Part shown: piece by piece, positions 41,601 through 51,449 of the stretch
How positions within the stretch are numbered: position 1 is the first letter of the stretch
Layout: each line of letters starts with the position of its first letter
From: Erwinia endophytica
GTDB lineage: Bacteria > Pseudomonadota > Gammaproteobacteria > Enterobacterales > Enterobacteriaceae
Assembly: GCF_009295515.1 (NCBI RefSeq)
Contig: NZ_RQVV01000054.1
Span: 62,001-126,000, forward strand
Length of the DNA stretch: 64,000 nucleotides
Reading direction: 5' to 3'
Program-made: the position numbers and the translations under genes
The notes under the pieces: generated by a model
Told to the model about the DNA's origin: nothing
Seen by the model: the letters and a program-made list of their open reading frames with translations, nothing else
Databases searched by the model: none

Positions 41601-42974
41601 ATGAAGAAAAAATCATTACTTTTAAGCGCATTAGCACTAAGCACTGGCATGAATCTGGCTGTAGCCCCAGCGGCGCACGCTACGCTTCCCGCACAAATTC
41701 AGGGACAGCAGATTCCCAGCCTGGCGCCGATGCTGGAAAAAGTTTTACCGGCCGTGGTCAGCGTGCATGTCGAAGGCACCCAGCCCCAGACACAGAACAT
41801 TCCTGAACCATTGAAACGCTTCTTTGACCAACAAGGCCTGAGCGGAGGCGACTCTCAGCCCCAACCTTTTGAAGGTCTGGCTTCCGGTGTAGTGATTAAC
41901 GCCGATAAAGGTTACATATTAACCAACAACCATGTGGTCAATGGTGCCGATAAAATCAGCGTACAACTGAATGATGGCCGGGAATTTGACGCTAAACTGA
42001 TCGGGCATGACGAACAAACTGATATTGCCTTGATCCAGATTAGCGGCGCGAAAGGTCTGACCCAGGTGAAAATTGCCGATTCAGACCAGCTAAAAGTCGG
42101 TGATTTTGCGGTGGCAATTGGTAACCCGTACGGGCTGGGAGAGACGGCCACCTCTGGCATTGTTTCCGCGCTGGGCCGCAGTGGTCTCAATATTGAAGGG
42201 CTGGAAAACTTTATTCAAACCGATGCCGCCATTAACCGGGGCAACTCTGGCGGAGCGCTGGTTAATCTCAACGGAGAGCTGATCGGCATCAATACCGCGA
42301 TTCTGGCTTCTTCCGGGGGCAACATTGGTATTGGCTTTGCCATCCCAAGTAATATGGCGATAAACCTCGCGCAACAGCTGATTGACTATGGAGAAGTGAA
42401 ACGCGGCCAGTTGGGGATCAAAGGAACAGAAATGACCGCAGATATGGCGAAGGCATTCAATGTCGACGTACAGCGCGGCGCCTTTGTCAATGAAGTGCTA
42501 CCGGAGTCTGCGGCTGCCAAAGCCGGGATCAAAGCCGGAGACATCATTACCAGCCTTGATGGCAAACCGATCGAGAGCTTTGCCGCCTTACGGGTGAAAA
42601 TCGGCACCACCGCCCCAGGCACCGAGGTCAAAGTAGGCCTGCTACGTGGCGGCAAGCCAATGACCGTCGCCGTTAAGCTGGATACCAGTAGCCAAAGCAC
42701 CACCAGCGCCGAGCAGATGACCCCGGCACTGCAGGGCGCCTCCCTGAGCGACGGAACGGCGAAAGACGGCAGCAAAGGGGTCATGGTCGATTCGGTTGAT
42801 AAGTCCACACCTGCCGAACAGTTCGGCCTGCATAAAGGTGATGTGATTGTTGGTCTGAACCGTACCCCCGTTCATAACCTGGCGGAACTGCGCAAACTAC
42901 TGGAAGCAAAACCGCCCCTGATGGCGTTGAACATTATCCGCGGCGATCAGAACATCTACCTGCTTTTACGCTAA
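41601..42974 (+). CDS. degQ: Periplasmic serine protease/chaperone DegQ
   Basis: 457 residues from ATG 41601, with signal peptide MKKKSLLLSALALSTGMNLA then VAPAAHA. The trypsin-like domain carries the triad: His111 in LTNNHVVNG, Asp in EQTDIALIQI, Ser in NRGNSGGAL. Two PDZ domains follow (about 285-370 and 380-457). HtrA-family envelope quality control. The short LA loop (QTQNIPEPLKRFFDQQGLSG) suits DegQ rather than DegP. Paired with degS downstream, as usual. Confidence 0.96.
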   Translation: MKKKSLLLSALALSTGMNLAVAPAAHATLPAQIQGQQIPSLAPMLEKVLPAVVSVHVEGTQPQTQNIPEPLKRFFDQQGLSGGDSQPQPFEGLASGVVINADKGYILTNNHVVNGADKISVQLNDGREFDAKLIGHDEQTDIALIQISGAKGLTQVKIADSDQLKVGDFAVAIGNPYGLGETATSGIVSALGRSGLNIEGLENFIQTDAAINRGNSGGALVNLNGELIGINTAILASSGGNIGIGFAIPSNMAINLAQQLIDYGEVKRGQLGIKGTEMTADMAKAFNVDVQRGAFVNEVLPESAAAKAGIKAGDIITSLDGKPIESFAALRVKIGTTAPGTEVKVGLLRGGKPMTVAVKLDTSSQSTTSAEQMTPALQGASLSDGTAKDGSKGVMVDSVDKSTPAEQFGLHKGDVIVGLNRTPVHNLAELRKLLEAKPPLMALNIIRGDQNIYLLLR

Positions 42975-42980
42975 ATCATG

Positions 42981-43004
42981 AAGCGGACACCTGCGTGTCC
43001 GCTT
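42981..43004. terminator. Perfect hairpin between degQ and degS
   Basis: AAGCGGACAC-CTGC-GTGTCCGCTT, a 10-bp perfect stem right after the degQ stop. There is no T-run, so termination is probably partial; it could also protect the degQ mRNA end. Confidence 0.55.
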
Positions 43005-43050
43005 AACTCATGTTATCCTGCCCTCGTTCATTCACTCATCATTTAAAGCC

Positions 43051-44109
43051 ATGTTTCCTAAACTATTGCGTTCAGTGCTTTTTGGCCTTGTGGTAGCGGG
43101 TATTCTGCTGGCTACTGTGCCAACACTGCGAATCGGCGGGGACTTTCTTGCCTATAGAGATAGCAGCGACGATCAGATGCCTGTCAGCTATAATGGCGCG
43201 GTTCGCCGAGCCGCCCCCGCCGTGGTGAATGTTTATAACCGCAGCGCTAACTCACCCGCAGATAATCTGGAGATCCGTACGCTCGGATCGGGGGTGATCA
43301 TGGATGCCCGTGGCTACATTCTGACGAACAAACACGTGATTAATGATGCTGACCAAATCATTGTCGCCTTACAGGATGGGCGTATTTTTGAAGCCATGCT
43401 GGTCGGATCTGACAGCCTGACCGACCTTGCCGTACTGAAAATCACGGCATCCAGCCTGCCGGTTATCCCGATAAACCCGAAACGTGTTGCCCACATCGGT
43501 GACCTGGTGATGGCGATCGGCAATCCTTACAATATTGGTCAAACCGTGACACAAGGGATTATCAGCGCCACCGGACGCGTAGGCCTGAGCCCTTCTCGTT
43601 ACCAGAATTTCCTGCAGACCGATGCATCAATCAATAAAGGTAACTCGGGGGGAGCATTAATAAACTCTCTGGGAGAACTGATGGGCATTAACACACTGTC
43701 GTTTGACAAGAGTAACGACGGTGAGACGCCGGAAGGCATTGGTTTTGCGATCCCTACGGCGCTGGCAACAAAAATCATGGATAAACTGATCCGCGACGGT
43801 CGGGTGATCCGTGGCTTTATTGGCATTAGCGGCAGAGAGATCCCTCAAATGCACGGTCATAACTCCAGCCTCGATCACATCCAGGGCATCGTGGTGACTA
43901 ACGTCGCACCAGGGGGACCCGCAGCAAAAGCGGGCCTGCAGGTTAATGATGTGATCACTAACGTGAATCAGAAACCCGCCGTTTCAGCACTGGAAACAAT
44001 GGATCAAGTCGCCGAAATCCGTCCGGGCACAGTGATTGAGGTCGAAATCATTCGCAGCGAACACAAATTGACGCTGCCAGTTACCGTACAGGAATATCCA
44101 GAAAATTAG
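43051..44109 (+). CDS. degS: Outer-membrane stress sensor protease DegS
   Basis: 352 residues. An N-terminal membrane anchor (FGLVVAGILLATVP) precedes the protease domain with His in LTNKHVIND, Asp in SLTDLAVLK and Ser in NKGNSGGAL, then one PDZ domain (about 255-345) that binds misfolded porin C-termini. It starts the RseA cleavage cascade that frees sigma-E. A single PDZ and uncleaved anchor separate it from DegQ. Converges on mdh. Confidence 0.96.
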   Translation: MFPKLLRSVLFGLVVAGILLATVPTLRIGGDFLAYRDSSDDQMPVSYNGAVRRAAPAVVNVYNRSANSPADNLEIRTLGSGVIMDARGYILTNKHVINDADQIIVALQDGRIFEAMLVGSDSLTDLAVLKITASSLPVIPINPKRVAHIGDLVMAIGNPYNIGQTVTQGIISATGRVGLSPSRYQNFLQTDASINKGNSGGALINSLGELMGINTLSFDKSNDGETPEGIGFAIPTALATKIMDKLIRDGRVIRGFIGISGREIPQMHGHNSSLDHIQGIVVTNVAPGGPAAKAGLQVNDVITNVNQKPAVSALETMDQVAEIRPGTVIEVEIIRSEHKLTLPVTVQEYPEN

Positions 44110-44133
44110 CGCTTCAGGCAGAATCACATCGTT

Positions 44134-44151
44134 GGCCAGGAGCCCCTGGCC
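44134..44151. terminator. Hairpin between degS and mdh
   Basis: GGCCAGG-AGCC-CCTGGCC lies in the 60-nt gap between convergent stops. It lacks T-runs, so function as a terminator is uncertain. Confidence 0.45.
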
Positions 44152-44169
44152 TGAGGTGAGGATAAAGGG

Positions 44170-45105
44170 TTACTCCACAAACGCTTCGCCCAGAATGATA
44201 TCTTGCTTCAGCGTGTCCAGCATACCTTCCAGCGCCTGCTGTTCATAGACGCTCAGTGGGCCAATTGGCTTGCGCTCGACAATACCGTTTTTACCCAGCA
44301 ACAGCGGCTGTGAGAAGAAACGGGCATGAGTGCCATCCCCCTCCACATAAGCACACTCAACTACGTTGCTTTCACCATTCAGTGCTCGTACCAGGGCAAG
44401 GCCAAATTTAGCCGCGGCTTGTCCCATCGACAACGTAGCCGATCCGCCTCCCGCCTTCGCGTCTACCACTTCGGTACCTGCGTCCTGAATACGTTGGGTC
44501 AGGTCAGTAATTTCCTGATCGGTAAAGCTCACACCTGGGATCTGCGACAGTAGAGGCAGAATGGTTACGCCAGAGTGACCACCAATCACCGACACATCCA
44601 GCTCGGCCGGATTTTTGCCTTTCAGTTCGGCAACAAAGGTATTGGCACGGATGATATCCAACGTCGTTACACCAAACAGCCTGTTCTTGTCATAAACGCC
44701 GGCTTTCTTCAGCACTTCAGCGGCGATCACCACCATAGTATTAACCGGATTGGTGATTATCCCAGTCAGGGCTTTAGGGCATGTTCTGGCAACCTGTTCA
44801 ACCAGATTACGCACAATCCCCGCATTCACCTTAAACAGGTCTGAGCGGTCCATGCCTGGCTTACGCGCCACACCTGCTGAAATCAGCACGACATCCGCAT
44901 CCTGCAGCGCTGGAGTCGCATCTTCCCCACTGAAACCTTTAATTTTGACCGCCGTAGGAATGTGACTCAAATCAACGGCAACGCCGGGTGTGACAGGAGC
45001 GATATCATATAAAGTGAGTTCTGATCCTGCCGGAAGCTGGATTTTAAGCAGAAGAGCGAGAGCCTGGCCAATACCGCCAGCTGCACCGAGAACTGCGACT
45101 TTCAT
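44170..45105 (-). CDS. mdh: Malate dehydrogenase
   Basis: 311 residues from ATG 45105 ([20 protein letters not shown]). NAD-binding GAAGGIGQ, substrate loop [16 protein letters not shown] with catalytic Arg residues, and the proton-relay His in [16 protein letters not shown]. It interconverts malate and oxaloacetate in the TCA cycle. The frame remains open to 45174, but the family start is clear. Divergent from argR across a 445-nt regulatory region, as in E. coli. Confidence 0.97.
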   Translation of the reverse strand: MKVAVLGAAGGIGQALALLLKIQLPAGSELTLYDIAPVTPGVAVDLSHIPTAVKIKGFSGEDATPALQDADVVLISAGVARKPGMDRSDLFKVNAGIVRNLVEQVARTCPKALTGIITNPVNTMVVIAAEVLKKAGVYDKNRLFGVTTLDIIRANTFVAELKGKNPAELDVSVIGGHSGVTILPLLSQIPGVSFTDQEITDLTQRIQDAGTEVVDAKAGGGSATLSMGQAAAKFGLALVRALNGESNVVECAYVEGDGTHARFFSQPLLLGKNGIVERKPIGPLSVYEQQALEGMLDTLKQDIILGEAFVE

Positions 45106-45463
45106 CCTAAACTCCTTATTATAGTAAACATAATTGCCGGGAATCCATTTGGTCATCAACATACAAAGAGCCATGCGCCTTTGCGAAAACTTTCATTCTA
45201 CTTTGCGCACTGGCGCAGGCAACTCAATGAAAGTGTGGATATTGTCGATATTATGTCTGTAGGTAAAGCCCTGTTCATCGCCAGGTGGTACAAAAAGTGT
45301 ATTATTACATTTTTATTATTTAGTTTAGCAGGGCAACATCAAAACAATAACAAATTGTTCACTTTTCAGTCAGCCAGTAAAGATGGTGGACACCTGCTTT
45401 TTGCTTAAAAATTTGTCAGACTACTGCACCATCCACTACGGATGGAAATCCTCTCACTTCTCA
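45106..45463. other. mdh-argR intergenic region
   Basis: An AT-rich interval with no credible ORF. It should hold the mdh promoter and its ArcA/CRP control sites, which I could not place with confidence. The right end carries the ARG boxes of argR (separate entry). Confidence 0.6.
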
Positions 45464-46021
<558 letters not shown>

Positions 46022-46111
46022 TCAAAGCCGCTCCATGATGATGCATGACATGTATAAGCGGCGCTCAGCATTAACCTGATACTCACTATCGCACATCATT
46101 ATCTCTACTCA

Positions 46112-46139
46112 GGGCCGACGTCAGTCGGCTCTACTTTTT
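46112..46139 (+). terminator. Likely terminator after argR
   Basis: GCCGAC-GTCA-GTCGGC followed by TCTACTTTTTC, 90 nt after the argR stop. Confidence 0.7.
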
Positions 46140-46429
46140 CACCCATTATCTGGCTTCACCATCAGCATGATAAACTGCCTTACAAGGAATAAGTCAGGTA
46201 TTAACTCGACTAAATCCCCCCTCTTGTCGGGATCAGACCACAAATAAGCGCACAAATAGTTAAAGTCATGCATCTCCATGTTTTTACATGAATTCAACAC
46301 TGGCAGCGCAAACTATAAGCGATTTTTATAACACAATGTTATTAAAAGCTGACTAATGGGTTAAGCGTATCAATAAAATATTATTAGCAGGCTATTAATA
46401 TTTTCCGTTATTAGATCTATACTTCTTTT
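46140..46429. other. AT-rich region upstream of the first yhcN-type gene
   Basis: About 290 nt with no credible ORF. A -10-like TATACT lies at 46418-46423 with a weak -35; the CRP-like site follows. Confidence 0.6.
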
Positions 46430-46445
46430 CGTGATGTGAATCACA
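46430..46445. promoter_or_regulatory. CRP-like (or FNR-like) dyad upstream of the yhcN cluster
   Basis: CGTGA-TGTGAA-TCACA matches the CRP half-site pattern TGTGA-N6-TCACA with one change. It lies just downstream of the -10-like element, where binding would more likely repress than activate. Confidence 0.45.
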
Positions 46446-46484
46446 GTAAACAACAAGATAAAAACAGATGACGAGGGAAATATG

Positions 46485-46748
46485 ATGAACGTTAAAACTA
46501 CTATTGCTACGTTGAGTGTTCTTTCTGCCCTGTCTTTTGGTGCATTTGCAGCTGATTCTATCAACGCAGAACAGGCGAAAAATCTGCAACCAATGGGCTC
46601 CATCAGCGTCAGCGGCGTGAGTGCCGCCCCAATGGATATCAACGCTCAGTTGAACCAGAAGGCTGATGCTCAAGGCGCCTCTGCCTACCGTGTTGTAGAG
46701 GCTTATAACAATGGCCACTACCACGCCACCGCAGAGCTGTACAAATAA
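46485..46748 (+). CDS. YhcN-family DUF1471 periplasmic protein, copy 1
   Basis: 87 residues from ATG 46485 (GAGGG at 46473-46477 favours it over ATG 46482). Signal peptide MNVKTTIATLSVLSALSFGA then FA, and a BhsA/McbA-type DUF1471 domain with MGSISVSGVSAAPMDINAQL, KADAQGASAYRVVEAYN and HATAELYK. Closest in feel to E. coli YhcN, which is induced by acid and peroxide stress. First of three tandem paralogues. Confidence 0.9.
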   Translation: MNVKTTIATLSVLSALSFGAFAADSINAEQAKNLQPMGSISVSGVSAAPMDINAQLNQKADAQGASAYRVVEAYNNGHYHATAELYK

Positions 46749-46863
46749 CAGAAGTTAGACAACATTTTTGCTGAGTTTAACCAAGAAATAACGGTAACCA
46801 TTGGAATAATAATCGTTTTTTAACTCACCCGGTTACCGTACAACACTATCTGGAGCATTGATC

Positions 46864-47133
46864 ATGAAAAACAAAATCGCAATTGCTGTGTTTGGCCTGG
46901 CTTCCATCTTCTCTTTCGGTGCCAGCGCTGCAAACCTGGTGACCAATCAGCAGGTTGAGAGCGAAAACCTGCAATCTATCGGTACCATCAGTGTGAGTGG
47001 TATCGATGGCACCCCAACGGATATCCGTCAGCAGCTTTCTCAGAAAGCCGATAAAGAGGGGGCTAAATCCTACCGGGTGATCGAGGCCTACAATAACGGT
47101 AACTATCACGCTACCGCGGAACTGTATAAATAA
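46864..47133 (+). CDS. YhcN-family DUF1471 periplasmic protein, copy 2
   Basis: 89 residues from ATG 46864; GGAG at 46852-46855 is 8 nt ahead. Signal peptide MKNKIAIAVFGLASIFSFGA then SA, and the same domain (IGTISVSGIDGTPTDIRQQL, KADKEGAKSYRVIEAYN, HATAELYK). It has two extra residues (VE) before SENLQ. The 115-nt gap after copy 1 shows no strong terminator, so co-transcription is plausible. Confidence 0.9.
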   Translation: MKNKIAIAVFGLASIFSFGASAANLVTNQQVESENLQSIGTISVSGIDGTPTDIRQQLSQKADKEGAKSYRVIEAYNNGNYHATAELYK

Positions 47134-47235
47134 GCCCGACGACCTACGGACATCTCCCCACGTTCAGCCATGACATCGACGAGCTGATCGTGATGTTTAA
47201 ACCCGCAGGTTGTTAAGTGCAATGAGGAGAAGATA

Positions 47236-47499
47236 ATGAAAATCAAAACAACCATCGCTGCATTGAGTCTGCTGTCCGCTGTCTCTTTTGGCGCATCTGC
47301 CGCCCAACTGGTCAATGCGCAACAGTCAGAAAATCTGCAATCTGTGGGGACGGTAACATTAAGTGGTGTAGCGGGTGTGCCGATGGATATCCGCCAGCAA
47401 CTGTCACAAAAAGCAGATGCACAGGGAGCCCGTGCTTATCGGGTAATCGAAGCACGTAATGACAATTCCTGGCATGTCACCGCTGAGCTTTATAAATAA
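47236..47499 (+). CDS. YhcN-family DUF1471 periplasmic protein, copy 3
   Basis: 87 residues; signal peptide MKIKTTIAALSLLSAVSFGA then SA, and DUF1471 core VGTVTLSGVAGVPMDIRQQL, KADAQGARAYRVIEARN, HVTAELYK. The ending ARNDNSWHVTAELYK and MKIKTT start make it the copy closest to what I remember of E. coli YhcN, and it lies next to yhcO as yhcN does in E. coli. GAGGAGAA precedes the ATG and a strong terminator follows. Confidence 0.91.
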   Translation: MKIKTTIAALSLLSAVSFGASAAQLVNAQQSENLQSVGTVTLSGVAGVPMDIRQQLSQKADAQGARAYRVIEARNDNSWHVTAELYK

Positions 47500-47547
47500 T
47501 TCCTCGTCATCCGGGCGGTGTCGAAAGCTGCCCTCGACGATCCCTTT

Positions 47548-47572
47548 GGCCCCGCTCGCGGGGCCTTTTTTT
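47548..47572. terminator. Terminator between the yhcN cluster and yhcO
   Basis: GGCCCCGC-TC-GCGGGGCC followed by seven Ts, ending the tandem yhcN-type genes. Confidence 0.93.
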
Positions 47573-47585
47573 GCCACAACCTTTA

Positions 47586-47855
47586 TTACCGAATGTTGAA
47601 GCGAAGCTGCCCTTCCAGTTCCTCTTCAGCTTCATCGAACAACAAAATCAGTGCGCCATATCGTCTTTTCTGCCCGTTACCCATATTGATAAATACAATT
47701 TCCAACGGTAACGGCAATATATCAGCATTAACCACATCCCATAAACTGTCCAAATCACTGATCCGTTGACAGTTCAGCGCGAAGCGCTCGCTGAACTGGC
47801 GATAGAAATGCGCCTGATCGACAATCTCATCAAAATCAAAAATCTCTGTTCTCAT
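47586..47855 (-). CDS. yhcO: Barstar-family protein YhcO
   Basis: 89 residues from ATG 47855 ([20 protein letters not shown]). A barstar-like (barnase inhibitor) fold; the conserved [20 protein letters not shown] and [20 protein letters not shown] segments match E. coli YhcO. No barnase-type nuclease is nearby, so the partner is unknown. The frame is open to 47921, but the GGAG-preceded ATG 47855 fits the family. A hairpin and a candidate leader peptide precede it. Confidence 0.92.
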   Translation of the reverse strand: MRTEIFDFDEIVDQAHFYRQFSERFALNCQRISDLDSLWDVVNADILPLPLEIVFINMGNGQKRRYGALILLFDEAEEELEGQLRFNIR

Positions 47856-47883
47856 GCTGGCCGCTCCACAAGGCAAACAGTCA

Positions 47884-47901
47884 GGGCGGCTAAAACCGCC
47901 C
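47884..47901 (-). repeat. Hairpin in the yhcO leader
   Basis: GGGCGG-(TTTTAG on the minus strand)-CCGCCC, a perfect 6-bp GC stem between the candidate leader peptide stop and the yhcO ATG. No long T-run follows. Confidence 0.6.
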
Positions 47902-47907
47902 GATGAG

Positions 47908-47946
47908 TTACAGTCCCCCAATACCGCAAAAAAAAGAGAGGTTCAT
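47908..47946 (-). CDS. Candidate 12-residue leader peptide upstream of yhcO
   Basis: Minus-strand ORF ATG 47946 to TAA 47908-47910 encoding [17 protein letters not shown] stands 6 nt ahead of its ATG, a near-ideal ribosome site. It is followed at once by a GC hairpin and then yhcO. This layout suggests translation-dependent control, or a small membrane peptide; it may also be chance. I know of no family. Confidence 0.35.
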   Translation of the reverse strand: MNLSFFCGIGGL

Positions 47947-48074
47947 TGTCTTCTCCTGGAGGGGGTTGCCATCCTTATGGGATAAGTATAGATGGCGACC
48001 TGTATGACGGTATAAACCAGACCATGTGATCGATGAATGAGAAAGCGCTGATATCCGCGGGAATCAGCCACCAG

Positions 48075-50051
48075 TTAGATTTGGATGAGGGCGTTCTGGT
48101 ACTTCTTCAGCATCACAGACAGTCCTTGTACGGGTTCTGTCACACTCAATGGAGCCTCGTAATGCCTGAGTTTTTCCTGATAGATATCCAACTCCGCTAA
48201 CAGACATTCAAAGTACTGCCGACGTTTTTCCTCACTTCCTGCCGCAATCACCCGATCCGCAGTGTGACGCAGTTGCTTATGCCAGGCGGAGAGATCGTCG
48301 TTAATCGGAATATCTGCATTACGCAGGCGTTGATGACTGATAATCAACAACAGGGCAATCCGAAACTTATCGCTATCTCCCGGGAACATATTCAACAGCA
48401 TAAACAGCTGGTGATAAAGCGCCGGTAAATGGTTCTCCCGGCGTCTGGCCTTGTTGGTGGTCATCGCTGCCACCGCGGCATACATAAAACGATTGAGCAA
48501 CGTCCGTCCAGTACGGGCTTTGGGGGTATCACGGATCAGCAGGATAACCAGTAGCGCCAGGAAACAACCGATGGCCTGGCCCAGTGCATTATCAAGAAAA
48601 GAACTCACCCCAAAACTCATTGGATTACCCAGCGTAATAATATTGACCGTACCCACCAGAGCGCCCAGCGTCCCTGTCTGTCGACGCTGGATTAAGACCC
48701 CGCAGATAAACGCCATTCCCCCCAGCGCAATACACAGCAATAGCATACTCTGCTGGGTAGCTGGCATGATCAGCATGTAGTAGAGCGAGCCCAATGGGAT
48801 GGCGACGATCATGCCATACAGAAAGTCTTTCGCCATCATCAACGGGTTTGGTGTGCGCATCGCCAACGCCGTGATGACCGCGAGCATCACCATTGCGGCA
48901 CTACCGGAAGACCAACCGCTCCATAACCAGAACAGTGAACCAATCGCCGTCGCCACAAAGGTACGGATCCCGTTGATCAGCGCATGGCGGGATTCCGCGG
49001 AACGCATTTTCACCACCGGCTCCCCAACCAGCACGCCTTCTTCTATCCGGCTGATACGGCTATTAGTCTGGATCCCTTTCAGCAGCAGCAGATAACGCGT
49101 GGCAGCCCCCACCCAATTACTGATAGTCGGCGGAGCGTCCTTGCCACCACAGGTTGCTATCAGCCGGCGTATGATTTTCATATGCTTGTGAATATCGCCA
49201 ACATTTTCCACCGGCTGGCCGAATAACTGCTGGAACTGCGGCGGCACATAATCCTTGCGAGTATTCTGGATCAGGAAAGTTTCACAAGCCTGCGTGATCA
49301 GCATCAGAGACTGAGTATTGAGCGCCCACATACGCCGCTCAACGCGCTGCCAGCGACTGGATTCCAGCATCAAATGGCGCCGCATGCCTTCAAGTGCTTT
49401 CGTACGACGTAGCAGGGAAGTCCAGATTTTATCGAGTTCGCCTTTATCACCATGGGCGACACACAGCTGCATTAGTTTGTACTGTTCTACCAGCAAACTG
49501 TCGATTTCACGATCGATATCCTGTTTGATCGAGCGCGGTGAAAACAACATATCGGCCAGGATCGCACAAACAATGCCAATAATGATTTCACTACAACGTT
49601 CGACCGCAAACTGTGGCGCCAGCAAAAACGAGCCGTTGGCATTCAAACTCACCACAATAATCAGTGCGGTATAGCCTGCCAGTCCCCAGGCATAGGCGTT
49701 TTCAACCTTGATCAACGAAGACAACCAGACACAAAATCCAGCCCAGATGCAACATAAGAACAACATCAGTGCTGGCGCGCGGATAGTGGCAATCATAATC
49801 GCCAATGCGGCAATACAGCCCAGGAAAGTACCGATAATACGCAACATACCGCGATGGCGGAGCGCCCCAGAGAAGGGGTCGCCACCTGCCGCGAATGCCG
49901 AACCACCAGCCACAATACAGGCCGTCATCACCGCCCATCGGGGGGTTTCAAGATTGAAATGAAAACCGATCAGCAACGCCAGTAAAATGGCAAAAGTGAG
50001 CTTAATCGGAAATCGGAAACGATACCACTGCATACGCTTAGCCGAACTCAC
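48075..50051 (-). CDS. aaeB: AaeB, inner-membrane pump of p-hydroxybenzoate efflux
   Basis: 658 residues of the FUSC/aromatic acid exporter family. Two membrane blocks (about 15-170 and 360-510) separate large cytoplasmic portions; recognisable parts are [40 protein letters not shown] and [13 protein letters not shown]. With AaeA it exports aromatic carboxylic acids, perhaps as a relief valve. The GTG at 50051 overlaps aaeA by 14 nt and gives the family length; ATG 50033, just after the aaeA stop, is an alternative. Confidence 0.94.
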   Translation of the reverse strand: MSSAKRMQWYRFRFPIKLTFAILLALLIGFHFNLETPRWAVMTACIVAGGSAFAAGGDPFSGALRHRGMLRIIGTFLGCIAALAIMIATIRAPALMLFLCCIWAGFCVWLSSLIKVENAYAWGLAGYTALIIVVSLNANGSFLLAPQFAVERCSEIIIGIVCAILADMLFSPRSIKQDIDREIDSLLVEQYKLMQLCVAHGDKGELDKIWTSLLRRTKALEGMRRHLMLESSRWQRVERRMWALNTQSLMLITQACETFLIQNTRKDYVPPQFQQLFGQPVENVGDIHKHMKIIRRLIATCGGKDAPPTISNWVGAATRYLLLLKGIQTNSRISRIEEGVLVGEPVVKMRSAESRHALINGIRTFVATAIGSLFWLWSGWSSGSAAMVMLAVITALAMRTPNPLMMAKDFLYGMIVAIPLGSLYYMLIMPATQQSMLLLCIALGGMAFICGVLIQRRQTGTLGALVGTVNIITLGNPMSFGVSSFLDNALGQAIGCFLALLVILLIRDTPKARTGRTLLNRFMYAAVAAMTTNKARRRENHLPALYHQLFMLLNMFPGDSDKFRIALLLIISHQRLRNADIPINDDLSAWHKQLRHTADRVIAAGSEEKRRQYFECLLAELDIYQEKLRHYEAPLSVTEPVQGLSVMLKKYQNALIQI

Positions 50052-50970
50052 GCAGTCGATGCATCAGCTTCATCATTGGTGACATTTGCTCTGGTTGACG
50101 ATCTTGCGCCCCTGTCACCACTACGGTAGCCGTGGTACCTGAAGGATAAAGATTGCCCGGTTGTTCATCCAGCCGGATACGTACCGGCACCCGCTGAGCC
50201 AGACGCACCCACTCCAGATTAGAGTCAATCGTGGCCATACCTTTGCTGTCAACGGTACTGCTGCTGTTAGTCACCCCTGCGGCAATACTGTCGACCGTAC
50301 CACGCAACACACGGTTGCTGCCCAGCGGGGTGATTTCCACCCGATAGCCAGGACGCACCCCTTCCAGTTTGGTTTCTTCCATATAGGCAAGCACGTAGAA
50401 CGTATTCTGCTGTACCAGCGCCACTGAGGTAGAGCCACGGGTAATAAATTCGCCGCGATAAACGTTGAGGTTAGTCACCCAACCATCGGCAGGCGCTTTC
50501 ACTACGGTACGCTCCAGGTCAAGTTTGGCCGTATCGCGGCTGGCAATCGCCTTCGCCAACTGGTGCTCGGTAGTCTGGTAATCATTGTTAGCCTGATCGA
50601 TAGCCTCACGAGACATAGCGGAAACGCCCAGCTGATTACGACGTATCGCTTCCCGGCGTTTCTCATCCACCTGAGCCTGGTAGTAAGCAACGTCTGCTTC
50701 CGCCTCATCCAGCGCTTCCTGATAACGAGGTTGATCGATAACAAACAGCACCTGATCTTTTTTAACCAATTGGTTGTCATGCACACGCACTTCGGAAATC
50801 AGCCCACTCACGTCAGGCGCGATAGCCACCACGTCAGCGGTAAATTTAGCGTCACGGGTCCAGGGTGATTCGGTATAGAATACCCAAGCGCGAAAAATGG
50901 CAATGACAGCAATGACAACCAGGATGATGGTTATGGCAAATCGAATAATTTTTCTTGTTAGCGCTTTCAC
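50038..50970 (-). CDS. aaeA: AaeA, membrane-fusion subunit of p-hydroxybenzoate efflux
   Basis: 310 residues from GTG 50970, equal to E. coli AaeA. N-terminal helix ([20 protein letters not shown]), HlyD-type lipoyl halves ([40 protein letters not shown]) around a helical hairpin, and a beta-barrel domain. It links AaeB to an outer-membrane channel. The longer open frame to 51060 overlaps aaeX and lacks family similarity. It starts 7 nt after aaeX. Confidence 0.95.
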   Translation of the reverse strand: MKALTRKIIRFAITIILVVIAVIAIFRAWVFYTESPWTRDAKFTADVVAIAPDVSGLISEVRVHDNQLVKKDQVLFVIDQPRYQEALDEAEADVAYYQAQVDEKRREAIRRNQLGVSAMSREAIDQANNDYQTTEHQLAKAIASRDTAKLDLERTVVKAPADGWVTNLNVYRGEFITRGSTSVALVQQNTFYVLAYMEETKLEGVRPGYRVEITPLGSNRVLRGTVDSIAAGVTNSSSTVDSKGMATIDSNLEWVRLAQRVPVRIRLDEQPGNLYPSGTTATVVVTGAQDRQPEQMSPMMKLMHRLREFG

Positions 50971-50977
50971 TATGACC

Positions 50978-51181
50978 TCAGACAAACAATCGGGAAACCA
51001 GGTAGAACAGACAGCAATAAAGTGCTGTATTAAATAATGCCGGATGCCAGACCAGATCATAGATCCCTGTGGGCGTGACCAGCCTGCGTACCAGCCAAAA
51101 CAGCAGCAATGACACTATAATTTCAAAGAATATGGGCGGAAAAGAGAGCCCAAATATCACAATAACCGGAAGCACACTCAT
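50978..51181 (-). CDS. aaeX: AaeX, small membrane protein of the aae operon
   Basis: 67 residues, DUF1656, with two transmembrane helices ([18 protein letters not shown] and [20 protein letters not shown]). It is the first gene of aaeXAB. Its function is unknown; it is not needed for efflux in E. coli as far as I recall. Divergent from aaeR. Confidence 0.94.
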   Translation of the reverse strand: MSVLPVIVIFGLSFPPIFFEIIVSLLLFWLVRRLVTPTGIYDLVWHPALFNTALYCCLFYLVSRLFV

Positions 51182-51415
51182 CTCTTATCCTTGTCAATAC
51201 TTTACCGGACACATTTTTCACCACACACAACTCACCTCCCGAGGGGCTGCTTTACCGATTGAGATGATGGAATAATCGATCCACTGTCAGATAATCATAA
51301 CCAGCGCTCAATGAATAATAGCTTATTCAAGCGCCAACAATTTGGCGAGTTGAGTTACTGAATTGTAACCCGGTGGTGCTATAGTAACGCGGCTGACTAT
51401 GTGTTTTCTACCTAA

Positions 51416-51431
51416 TGTGATCTAAATCACT
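51416..51431. promoter_or_regulatory. CRP-like site upstream of aaeR
   Basis: TGTGA-TCTAAA-TCACT matches the CRP consensus except for the last base, ending 18 nt before the aaeR ATG in the aaeX-aaeR divergent region (51182-51449). Confidence 0.5.
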
Positions 51432-51449
51432 TTTAAGCCAGGGTTAATA

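Noticed and set aside
46261-46380. Small ORF MNSTLAAQTISDFYNTMLLK upstream of the yhcN cluster
   Set aside because: No ribosome site before its ATG and nothing recognisable; likely chance.
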